This document shows positions 52,577-61,195 of a stretch of 64,000 nt of DNA, one piece after another (positions within the stretch are counted from its first letter, which is position 1; each line of letters begins with the position of its first letter). The notes beneath the pieces are model-generated. The model was not told where the DNA came from and ran no database searches. It saw only the letters and a list, made by a program, of their open reading frames with translations. Source of the stretch: Larkinella terrae (GTDB lineage Bacteria; Bacteroidota; Bacteroidia; Cytophagales; Spirosomataceae); the NCBI RefSeq assembly GCF_009668025.1, contig NZ_WJXZ01000009.1:652426-716425 (forward strand). Reading direction: 5' to 3'. The position numbers and the translations under genes are program-made.

Positions 52577-55500
52577 ATGGTATCACAACATAAGATAGAA
52601 CCCTACAAGCCTCATAACCCTATTCGGATCGTTACGGCGGCTTCGCTGTTCGATGGGCACGACGCGGCCATTAACATCATGCGCCGGATTATGCAGGCTT
52701 CGGGGGCGGAGGTCATACACCTGGGTCATAACCGTTCAGTGGCTGAAATTGTCGACTGTGCAATTCAGGAAGATGTGCAGGGAGTTGCCATTACTTCATA
52801 TCAGGGTGGGCACGTCGAGTTTTTCAAATACATGATCGATTTGCTGCGGGAACGGAATGCGGCCCATATCAAGGTTTTTGGCGGTGGTGGTGGCACGATT
52901 TTACCCGATGAAATTGCCGAATTGCAAACCTACGGCGTCACCCGACTCTATTCGCCGGACGATGGGCGCACGATGGGATTGCAGGGAATGATCAACGATT
53001 TGCTGGAAAAGTGCGACCACGCAACGGGAACGGCCAGCCAATTAAGCGCACTGAACGGGCAGTTGACCGGTTTACCACAATCCAAAAATCCCAAACTGAT
53101 CGGGCAACTGATTTCGGTAGCAGAAAACGAGCCGGATGCCTACGAAAAAACCGCCCTTCATTACCAGCAATCCGAGCTTTCCAAAACCGTTCCCATATTG
53201 GGAATTACGGGAACCGGTGGCGCGGGCAAATCCTCGCTGGTGGATGAGTTGGTTCGTCGGTTTCTGGTGAATATTTCTGAGAAAACCGTCGCCATTATTT
53301 CGGTCGATCCCTCCAAACGAAAAACCGGTGGCGCCTTGCTGGGTGATCGGATTCGGATGAATGCCATTCACCCTGACTTAGCCGCCGGACGGGTTTACAT
53401 GCGTTCGCTGGCCACGCGGCAGGCTAATCTGGCCCTAAGCAAGAACGTTCGGGATGCAATTGAAATATGCCAGTTTGCCCAGTTCGATCTGATCATTATC
53501 GAAACCTCGGGCATCGGGCAGTCGGACACGGAAATCACCGAACACTCGGATGTCAGCCTGTACGTCATGACAGCGGAATACGGCGCGGCTACGCAGCTGG
53601 AAAAAATTGATATGCTCGACTTTGCCGACGTGATTGCCATCAATAAATTCGACAAAAGAGGTTCGCTTGATGCCCTGCGCGACGTTCGGAAACAATACCG
53701 CCGGAATCACAGCACTACCAATGCGACAATCTGGGAAATAGCTGACGATGAGCTACCGATTTATGGGACCATTGCCTCGCAGTTCAACGACGCAGGCATG
53801 AACGCCCTGTTTACGAAGTTGATGCAAATCGTTCAGGAAAAAACCGGTGTCCATTTTCTTGCTCACACCTTTGAACCCGCTGATTCTGTTGCTTCGTCGA
53901 CCATCATTCCCGCCGAGCGCGTTCGGTATCTGGCTGAAATTGTCGAAACCAGCGATCAGTACGATGCTTTCGTGAATGAGCAGGTTGCCATCGCCCGCAA
54001 AATGTACCAATTGAACGGTGTCATTGAAACCCTGTCAGCGGTCGAAGATCCTGACAGCGGTTTGAAAAATTCCAGCGGCTTCCAGGCATCAACCGAACCT
54101 ATGCAAGGTGGTCAACCGCTGTCAGGGTCTCCGACCGCTGACAGGGTTTCAATGACCCTCAAAAGTATTTACTCGGATTTCGAAAACCGCCTTCACCACG
54201 ATTGTCGGCGGCTTTTGAAAGAATGGCCGGAGATAAAGCTGAAATACCGGGCCGACACCTACCAGTATCAGGTTCGCGACAAAACGATCCACCAAAGTTT
54301 GTTTTCCACCTCGTTGTCTGGTTTGCGAATACCGAAAATCAGTTTGCCTCCATACGAAGATTGGGGCGATATTCTGCGCTGGCTGCTGACGGAGAATGTG
54401 CCGGGCGAGTTCCCCTATGCGGCCGGGGTGTTTCCGTTGAAACGCGAAGGGGAAGATCCGGCCCGGATGTTTGCGGGCGAAGGTGGCCCCGAACGCACCA
54501 ATCGACGGTTCCACTATGTCTCGAAGGGAATGCCCGCCAAACGATTATCGACAGCCTTTGATTCGGTTACACTCTATGGCGAGGACCCGGATTTCCGACC
54601 CGATATTTACGGCAAAATCGGTAATTCCGGCGTCAACATCTGCACGCTGGACGATGCCAAAAAACTCTACAGCGGTTTTGATCTCTGCGACCCGTCCACC
54701 TCGGTTTCGATGACCATCAATGGACCGGCCCCGATGCTACTCGGCTTTTTTCTCAATGCCGCCATCGACCAGCAATGTGAATTGTGGCTGCGGCAGCAGG
54801 GGGAAGACGGCAGAGGGCTTGGGGCAGGGGGCAGGGAATTTGGAACGGAGGGTAATGGGCAAAAAACCGGCAACTCCCCCTCTGCCCCAAGCCCCATGCC
54901 CTCTTCCCCTTCCTACAACGGCCAGTTGCCGGACAGTAACGACGGCCTGGGATTGCGGCTGCTGGGAACGACCGGCGACAAGGTACTGCCCAGAGATGTT
55001 TACGAGAAGATCAAGGCGGATACGCTTCGGAAAGTGCGGGGAACGGTTCAGGCGGATATTCTGAAGGAGGATCAGGCCCAGAATACCTGCATTTTTTCGA
55101 CGGAATTTGCCCTGCGAATGATGGGCGATATTCAGCAGTATTTTACCGACAAGCAGGTTCGTAACTTCTATTCCGTATCCATCTCGGGCTATCACATTGC
55201 CGAAGCGGGTGCCAATCCGATCTCCCAGCTGGCTTTCACCCTGTCGAACGGTTTTACATTTGTCGAATATTACCTCGCCCGGGGGATGCACATCGACGAC
55301 TTTGCGCCCAACCTGTCGTTCTTTTTCTCAAACGGCATGGACCCGGAATATTCGGTACTGGGTCGCGTGGCACGCCGGATCTGGGCGAAAGCCATGAAGT
55401 ACAAATACAAAGGCAACGAGCGGTCGCAAAAACTCAAGTACCACATTCAGACATCGGGCCGGAGTTTACACGCTCAGGAAATCGCCTTCAACGACATCCG

Positions 55501-56137
55501 CACGACGCTCCAGGCTTTAACGGCACTGTCGGACAACTGTAACTCCCTGCATACCAACGCTTACGATGAAGCCATTACGACCCCTACCGAAGAAAGCGTT
55601 AGGCGGGCGATGGCGATTCAATTGATTATCAATAAGGAATTCGGTCTTTCCAAAAACGAAAATCCGTTGCAGGGGGCGTTCATCATTGAAGAATTGACAG
55701 ATCTGGTTGAGCAGGCGGTTTTGAATGAATTCCGCAGCCTGAACGAGCGCGGTGGGGTTTTGGGGGCTATGGAACGGATGTATCAGCGCAGCAAAATTCA
55801 GGACGAATCCATGATTTACGAACTACAGAAACACAGCGGCAAGCTCCCCATCATTGGGGTCAACACCTTTCTGGACCCGAATGGCTCACCAACCAGCATT
55901 CCGCAGGAGATCATTCGCTCGACTGATGACGAAAAACGATTCGCTATTGAGTCCCGAAAGGCCTTTCAGGAACGGAATCAGGCGGCTGCCGGGCTGGCGT
56001 TGAAGCAATTGCAAAAAACCGCCCTGACCAACGGTAATATTTTTGAAGCGTTGATGGAAGCTACGAAAGTTTGTTCGCTGGGCCAATTGTCGCGCGCTTT
56101 GTACGAAGTTGGCGGCCAATACCGCCGGAATATGTAA
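52577..56137 (+). CDS. icmF: Fused isobutyryl-CoA mutase (B12-dependent, with G-protein chaperone domain)
   Basis: An 1186-residue fusion. A cobalamin-binding domain lies at about 15-145 ([31 protein letters not shown]). A MeaB-like GTPase covers about 200-420 (Walker [54 protein letters not shown]). The mutase barrel follows ([40 protein letters not shown]). The AGVFPLKR sequence with Phe fits IcmF rather than methylmalonyl-CoA mutase. It interconverts isobutyryl-CoA and n-butyryl-CoA. Two low-complexity segments (about residues 484-525 and 741-778) coincide with palindromic DNA and look like in-frame insertions. Start is ATG 52577, not TTG 52571. Confidence 0.95.
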   Translation: MVSQHKIEPYKPHNPIRIVTAASLFDGHDAAINIMRRIMQASGAEVIHLGHNRSVAEIVDCAIQEDVQGVAITSYQGGHVEFFKYMIDLLRERNAAHIKVFGGGGGTILPDEIAELQTYGVTRLYSPDDGRTMGLQGMINDLLEKCDHATGTASQLSALNGQLTGLPQSKNPKLIGQLISVAENEPDAYEKTALHYQQSELSKTVPILGITGTGGAGKSSLVDELVRRFLVNISEKTVAIISVDPSKRKTGGALLGDRIRMNAIHPDLAAGRVYMRSLATRQANLALSKNVRDAIEICQFAQFDLIIIETSGIGQSDTEITEHSDVSLYVMTAEYGAATQLEKIDMLDFADVIAINKFDKRGSLDALRDVRKQYRRNHSTTNATIWEIADDELPIYGTIASQFNDAGMNALFTKLMQIVQEKTGVHFLAHTFEPADSVASSTIIPAERVRYLAEIVETSDQYDAFVNEQVAIARKMYQLNGVIETLSAVEDPDSGLKNSSGFQASTEPMQGGQPLSGSPTADRVSMTLKSIYSDFENRLHHDCRRLLKEWPEIKLKYRADTYQYQVRDKTIHQSLFSTSLSGLRIPKISLPPYEDWGDILRWLLTENVPGEFPYAAGVFPLKREGEDPARMFAGEGGPERTNRRFHYVSKGMPAKRLSTAFDSVTLYGEDPDFRPDIYGKIGNSGVNICTLDDAKKLYSGFDLCDPSTSVSMTINGPAPMLLGFFLNAAIDQQCELWLRQQGEDGRGLGAGGREFGTEGNGQKTGNSPSAPSPMPSSPSYNGQLPDSNDGLGLRLLGTTGDKVLPRDVYEKIKADTLRKVRGTVQADILKEDQAQNTCIFSTEFALRMMGDIQQYFTDKQVRNFYSVSISGYHIAEAGANPISQLAFTLSNGFTFVEYYLARGMHIDDFAPNLSFFFSNGMDPEYSVLGRVARRIWAKAMKYKYKGNERSQKLKYHIQTSGRSLHAQEIAFNDIRTTLQALTALSDNCNSLHTNAYDEAITTPTEESVRRAMAIQLIINKEFGLSKNENPLQGAFIIEELTDLVEQAVLNEFRSLNERGGVLGAMERMYQRSKIQDESMIYELQKHSGKLPIIGVNTFLDPNGSPTSIPQEIIRSTDDEKRFAIESRKAFQERNQAAAGLALKQLQKTALTNGNIFEALMEATKVCSLGQLSRALYEVGGQYRRNM
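54026..54150. repeat. Paired 26-nt hairpin element inside icmF
   Basis: Left unit: CTGTCAG (54032-54038), CGGTCGAAGATC, CTGACAG (54051-54057). Right unit: CTGTCAG (54119-54125), GGTCTCCGACCG, CTGACAG (54138-54144). The outer arms 54026-54066 and 54110-54150 are near-perfect complements over about 38 bp. This is the same structure as 10547-10643, but every CAGTCAG/CTGACTG there is CTGTCAG/CTGACAG here, so pairing is kept. The frame stays open and adds a segment lying between the GTPase and mutase parts. Confidence 0.9.
54799..54909. repeat. G/C-rich palindromic insertion inside icmF
   Basis: The left arm 54799-54836 (with GGGCTTGGGGCAG at 54815-54827) pairs with 54876-54909, where CTGCCCCAAGCCC (54882-54894) is an exact complement; the flanks match partly. 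The loop is about 39 bases. The encoded residues are low-complexity (Gly-rich, then [14 protein letters not shown]), unlike the rest of the mutase barrel. The stem strands differ strongly in base use: purine-rich on the left, pyrimidine-rich on the right. Confidence 0.85.
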
Positions 56138-56275
56138 ACCGGTTCCAGTTTACACGGCAATATAACAAAGTCGGGCTTGTGTTTGTCAATTCAAAGATAG
56201 TCGCTTGCTCCTTTGCGAAAGTTGGGGAGAATGTTGAACTTATGTCCAAATCTAACCTCAATTTTCTGCCACCGT

Positions 56276-59200
56276 ATGAAAAAGATCTATCTGATCCGTT
56301 GCCATTGTCTTGGGCTGATTCTGGCAATCCTGAGTTTATCAAACATTGCTTTCGCCCAAAATCAGCGTTATACGCTGAATGGCCGCGTCACCGACGCGAA
56401 TGCGCAGGGCCTGCCCGGGGTCACGGTTGTTATTGTCGGAACGACGCTCGGATCGGCTACCGACGAAAATGGGAATTATACATTCGGGGTATCGCTTCCA
56501 GCCGGTTCATACAGCCTCAACTTCAGTTTTATTGGGTATGCGCCAACCCGGCAATCCATTTCGCTGGGCAACCAGCCGACCATCACGACCAACGCTTCGC
56601 TGAAAGAAGACGTAATGAATCTGGATGAAGTGGTCGCAACCGGCTCAACAACCCAGACTTCCCGGCGCGAACTGGGGAACGCCATCAGCACGATTCGGGC
56701 GGAAAGTCTAGCCCAAACCGGTACGGGCGGGCTTTTGAACAGCCTGCAGGGGAAAGTGCCCGGCGCTCAGATTACGCAGAATTCGGGCGATCCTGCGGGC
56801 GGTATTTCCGTCCGGTTACGCGGGATAAAATCATTAACCGGCTCATCGGACCCACTTTACGTCGTCGATGGAGTCATTGTCAGTAACGCCAGCACCAACG
56901 TTTCGCAATTGGCCGTTGGGAATCAGATCGGCCAGGCCAATCCAAGCCAAAACCGCCTGGCGGATATTAATCCAGCCGATATTGCCACGGTTAACGTGCT
57001 GAACGGCGCAGCGGCCGCAGCTCAATATGGCTCACGGGCTGCCAACGGCGTCGTGTTGATCACGACCAAACGCGGGCAAACCGGAGCGCCCCGCGTTACT
57101 TTTACGACAAGCTTCAATATCAATGAGTTGCGGAAGAGCGTCTACATTACGACTTATCCCAAACAGTTCGGTTTTGCCGATCTGCGACTGCATACCATCG
57201 GTGCGCCAACCGCGGCTCAACTCGCGGCCAATCCGGGCGTTACCACCACGGGCATCTTTCGGGACGGAACGACGACTAATCTAGCGTCGAATCTGGTCGA
57301 TGTGACACGCTATAATTATTTTGATGAAATATTCCGCACCGGAACCGGAACAGATAACGCCATTTCCGTGTCCGGCGGCCGCGAAAACACGCAGTACTAC
57401 GTCTCCTTCGGTTTTTTATCCAATCAGGGCATTCTGAAGGGCACGGATTTTCAACGCTATAACCTCCGCGCCCGACTCGACCAGCGCCTGACCAACTGGG
57501 CCAAAATGACCGCCGGACTGAGTTACAGCAACAGTTTTTCCAACGAGAAACCCAACGGGAACGTGTTTTACAGCCCGATCAACTCGGTCACGATTACGAA
57601 CAACATCTGGGACATCACGAAACGGGATGCCGCGGGCAATCTGCTAGCTGTTGAGCCCTCGCGCGTCAACCCGCTCTCGACCATTGAAGACATGCGGTCG
57701 ACGCAAAGCACAAACCGTACGATTGGCGATGTTCAGCTAAATTTAACTCCGCTAAAAGGCTTAAGTGTCGACTGGATTCTCGGCGTCGATTCGTATTCCC
57801 AGGTAGGACAAAATTACATTCGGCCTTACCCGTATCAGGCCGTAGCCAATCTACCTCTCGAACGGTATCCGACCGGTTTTGCCGCCACGGCCAACAATCA
57901 GGTTTTGTTGCTGAATTCCGATTTTAACGTCTCGTACGAGCGGCAATTCAACGAAAATTTCAAGTTGAACGCCATTGCCGGTTTTAACTATCAGTATAGT
58001 CAGCAGGATTTATCGGTCGCCAACGGTCAGAGTCTGGCGCCATTTATTGAAACCGTCAGTGGTGCCGCAAGTACCACCGTTCAGGCAACGTACACGCCCG
58101 ACCGGTATAATCTGAGCGGTTATTTTGGTCAGGCAACACTCGGTTTTAAAAACCTGGCTTTCCTGACGGCGGCCGTTCGGCGCGACCGCTCGTCGAAATT
58201 CTCCCCCACCGAAACCAACCAGATTTACCCCAAATTCAGCGGTTCGTTTGTCGTGTCGGATTTGAATTTCTGGAAAAACGTTTCGTTCAATAACGTCTGG
58301 AACGGGCTGAAACTTCGGGCGTCCTACGGCGAGTCGGGCAATTTGTCGGGTTTGGGTACCTACAGCCGGTTCTGGCAATTTTCACCAACGCCTTTTCTCG
58401 GGAAAAACACGATCATTCCGAGCGGTATTTTGGCCAACCCCCGCGTTCGTCCGGAGCGCATGGCCGAAATCGAAGGTGGTGCCGACCTGTCGTTTCTCAA
58501 CAATCGACTGAATCTGGGCGTTACGGTTTACCACCAGAAAATCAGCGATTTGGTCGTAAACCGGGTGTTGGCTCCCTCCTACGGCGGTACGAATATCGTG
58601 AACAATGTCGGCCGGATGGAAAACCGGGGTATGGAATTGGCGCTGGACGCAACACCGATCAAAAACAAGGACTGGACCTGGGATGTCACGTTGATCTACA
58701 ACCGCAACCGCAATAAAGTGCTCGAACTGGGCAGTCCGGTGATCAACATTAACACCGCTGCCGGTTCGGTTTATCTCCTGAAAGGACAACCGGCGGGTGT
58801 TTTTTACGGAACCACTTACGCCCGCAACCCCGACGGTTCGCTGTTGCTGACTCCACAGGGCTTTTCGCAGGTCGAGCGCGGAACGCAAACGGCGGGATCT
58901 GTCGATTACGTAGTTGATCACACGGGCCCCGATGGTCAGCCGAAAGGAACACCGGTGAGCGCCGTCATCGGGAATCCGAATCCGAAATGGACCGGATCAT
59001 TCTCCAGCAGCCTGGCCTATAAAAAGCTGTCGCTGCGAATTCTGCTCGATGCCGTCCAAGGTTTTGATGTCTACAATGCCGACAAAAGAACCCGCCAGGG
59101 GGTCGGAATTGGGGATTATGCGGAAAAGGAATTGAAAGGCGAATTGCCACGGGGTTACATCTTCTCCATTTACAACACGGAAGCCTGGCGCATCGACGAC

Positions 59201-59437
59201 GGTTCGTTTGTTAAACTTCGCGAACTTTCGTTGAGCTACAAAATGCCCGCACTGGTCAAAAACATGAGCAATTTCAGTGTTTCGCTGATTGGCCGCAACC
59301 TTTATTCTTGGGATAAGTACCCCGGTTTCGATCCCGAAACGAACGCGGGTGGTACGTCCGATCTGGTTCGGGGACTTGATTTCGGCAATGTGCCCATTCC
59401 GAGAACATATCAGGTTCAACTTTCCGCGACGTTTTAA
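56276..59437 (+). CDS. SusC/RagA TonB-dependent outer-membrane transporter (no STN domain)
   Basis: A 1053-residue receptor from ATG 56276 with signal peptide MKKIYLIRCHCLGLILAILS, cleaved near AFAQ. The carboxypeptidase-regulatory-like domain is at about 31-110 (YTLNGRVTDANAQGLPGVTV), the plug at about 115-235 (DEVVATGSTTQTSRRELGNA, DPLYVVDGVIV, AAAAQYGSRAANGVVLITTK), followed by the barrel ending in VQLSATF. It lacks the STN domain and no sigma/anti-sigma genes adjoin it, unlike the 1-6.9 kb locus, so regulation must differ. SusD follows 51 bp later. An upstream start at 56213 is unlikely as it puts 21 residues before the signal. Confidence 0.95.
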   Translation: MKKIYLIRCHCLGLILAILSLSNIAFAQNQRYTLNGRVTDANAQGLPGVTVVIVGTTLGSATDENGNYTFGVSLPAGSYSLNFSFIGYAPTRQSISLGNQPTITTNASLKEDVMNLDEVVATGSTTQTSRRELGNAISTIRAESLAQTGTGGLLNSLQGKVPGAQITQNSGDPAGGISVRLRGIKSLTGSSDPLYVVDGVIVSNASTNVSQLAVGNQIGQANPSQNRLADINPADIATVNVLNGAAAAAQYGSRAANGVVLITTKRGQTGAPRVTFTTSFNINELRKSVYITTYPKQFGFADLRLHTIGAPTAAQLAANPGVTTTGIFRDGTTTNLASNLVDVTRYNYFDEIFRTGTGTDNAISVSGGRENTQYYVSFGFLSNQGILKGTDFQRYNLRARLDQRLTNWAKMTAGLSYSNSFSNEKPNGNVFYSPINSVTITNNIWDITKRDAAGNLLAVEPSRVNPLSTIEDMRSTQSTNRTIGDVQLNLTPLKGLSVDWILGVDSYSQVGQNYIRPYPYQAVANLPLERYPTGFAATANNQVLLLNSDFNVSYERQFNENFKLNAIAGFNYQYSQQDLSVANGQSLAPFIETVSGAASTTVQATYTPDRYNLSGYFGQATLGFKNLAFLTAAVRRDRSSKFSPTETNQIYPKFSGSFVVSDLNFWKNVSFNNVWNGLKLRASYGESGNLSGLGTYSRFWQFSPTPFLGKNTIIPSGILANPRVRPERMAEIEGGADLSFLNNRLNLGVTVYHQKISDLVVNRVLAPSYGGTNIVNNVGRMENRGMELALDATPIKNKDWTWDVTLIYNRNRNKVLELGSPVININTAAGSVYLLKGQPAGVFYGTTYARNPDGSLLLTPQGFSQVERGTQTAGSVDYVVDHTGPDGQPKGTPVSAVIGNPNPKWTGSFSSSLAYKKLSLRILLDAVQGFDVYNADKRTRQGVGIGDYAEKELKGELPRGYIFSIYNTEAWRIDDGSFVKLRELSLSYKMPALVKNMSNFSVSLIGRNLYSWDKYPGFDPETNAGGTSDLVRGLDFGNVPIPRTYQVQLSATF

Positions 59438-59488
59438 TCCAACTGAAAAAAGGCGCAATTCCGATTCATTGTTTAACTCCTTACGATC

Positions 59489-60811
59489 ATGATTCTCAAA
59501 AAACATATAGTAATCGTTTGCCTGTTGGCAATTCTGTTTGGCCAGAATGCCTGCCGAGAAGAGTACCTCAACCCCAGTTCGGCCAGTGAACAGCAGGTTA
59601 TCAATTCCCCCGACGGTTTGATTGCGATGGCTAACGGCCTGCAATCCCGCTACACAGCCGGACGGCTAGGCGCGATTTACAATGCCGTGGCAACGGGCGG
59701 TTTGACTACCCGCGAGTTTCGGGTGCTGAACGCCGGGAACGTCGATGAAGTAGCACTGGAATCCGGGCTGGCCAACGTGACCAATGCCAACTCCGTTGTT
59801 CGTCAACTCTGGACCAGTTGCCTGATTACCAACGCCAACGCTGATATTATTCTGGCCAATGCCGATAAGATAGCGGAGGCCGGGACGAAAAGTGGTGTAG
59901 TCGCTTACGCGGCCATTTTTAAGGCTTTGTCCCTGGGAACGCTGGCGCAGTTTTTTGAGCAGGCGCCGTTGAAAGCGGGCGAAAATGCGGCCTTTGTTCC
60001 ACGGGTTCAGTTGCTGAAAGAAGCCGTTACTCAACTGGAATCAGCCGCAACGCTGGTGGCAACGAATCCTTTGTCGACCAAATTCACGACCAGCATCGTC
60101 ACGGGAATCGATATTCCGAATACCCTGCAGGCATTAATTGCCCGGTACAGCCTGTTTGCGGGAGATTATACCAAAGCGGCAGCCGCTGCCGCGAAAGTCG
60201 ATCTGACCAAACGATCGTTTTTCTCGTTCGACGACAATACGCGTAATCCCATTTATGAAACTGCTTTTAGTAACCGCAACGTAATCGAACCGGTCAACGC
60301 GACGCTGGGCTTACCATCCGGGCTCACCCCTGATCCGGCGGATAAACGGATTCCGTTTTACATCCGGACCACGCCGAGCACGTTGAATCTGGGAACCGGT
60401 TTTGCCACGGCCAACAACTCCCCCCTGCCGGTTTATCTGCCGGGCGAAATGTCGCTGATTCGGGCCGAAGCCCTGATTCGCGGCATCAGTGCGGGTGGTG
60501 CGCCGACGGATGTGAACATCGCCATTACCGAACTGAACAAGGTGCTGACGAAAACCCCGGCGACCGATGTCTGGGGCGTTGGAGCTGGCTTACCGGCGTA
60601 TGCAGGTCCGGCGGTTGCGGGTGATGTGCTGAACGAGATTTATAAAAACCGGGCCATTGAACTGGCCTTCAGCGGCTTTCGACTGGAAGACAGCCGTCGT
60701 TTCGGTCGTTCAGGGCCGAGTGTAACCGGCGAACGGAACCGCAACTTCATGCCGTATCCGCGAACGGAACGGGATAACAACACGAACACCCCAGCCAAAG
60801 ATCCGGATTGA
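59489..60811 (+). CDS. SusD/RagB-like lipoprotein
   Basis: A 440-residue protein with signal peptide MILKKHIVIVCLLAILFGQN and lipobox Cys22 (GQNACREEYLNP). It is shorter than most SusD proteins (about 500-600), but it has the helical core (LWTSCLITNANADIILANAD, GVVAYAAIFKALSLGTLAQF) and the C-terminal pattern (EMSLIRAEALIRGISAG, NRAIELAFSGFRLEDSRRFG). It partners the SusC protein just upstream. A strong terminator follows. Confidence 0.9.
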   Translation: MILKKHIVIVCLLAILFGQNACREEYLNPSSASEQQVINSPDGLIAMANGLQSRYTAGRLGAIYNAVATGGLTTREFRVLNAGNVDEVALESGLANVTNANSVVRQLWTSCLITNANADIILANADKIAEAGTKSGVVAYAAIFKALSLGTLAQFFEQAPLKAGENAAFVPRVQLLKEAVTQLESAATLVATNPLSTKFTTSIVTGIDIPNTLQALIARYSLFAGDYTKAAAAAAKVDLTKRSFFSFDDNTRNPIYETAFSNRNVIEPVNATLGLPSGLTPDPADKRIPFYIRTTPSTLNLGTGFATANNSPLPVYLPGEMSLIRAEALIRGISAGGAPTDVNIAITELNKVLTKTPATDVWGVGAGLPAYAGPAVAGDVLNEIYKNRAIELAFSGFRLEDSRRFGRSGPSVTGERNRNFMPYPRTERDNNTNTPAKDPD

Positions 60812-60834
60812 TGACTGACAAATAACCAGAGACT

Positions 60835-60870
60835 AACGGGCGATATGCAACATATCGCCCGTTGTTTTTT
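60835..60870 (+). terminator. Strong terminator after the second susCD pair
   Basis: A perfect 13-bp stem, AACGGGCGATATG (60835-60847) and CATATCGCCCGTT (60851-60863), with a 3-nt loop and a T run to 60870. Confidence 0.93.
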
Positions 60871-61195
60871 CGCCCGACGGCAAAACCGCCTTTTGACCGA
60901 AAAAAAACATTTAGCTACCAAAACGTACTATGGCGCGAATAATGTGCTGGCACTTCCCAGGCACGAAAACCGCCCTCACTCTCTGTCTGACAATACCTAA
61001 TTTAATCGGTTAAATATGGACGAATAGACACTCTTCGATGTGTTTTCAAAAGCAAAAAAATAAAAATTAATGCGGTTGTTTTGACACCATTCTTGTAACT
61101 GAATACTAAATTAAGGCGATAAATGACTTCAAGACAGTTTACTCGTCTAATGTTTTAACTAGTTTTTTTGACGTAACCTGTTTCTGAAGCCTCAC
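60871..61195. other. AT-rich intergenic stretch before the GH63 gene
   Basis: About 325 bases with no convincing reading frame. No TTG/TAnnTTTG pair at good spacing was found, so the promoter of the next gene is not identified. I see nothing else to support. Confidence 0.5.
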
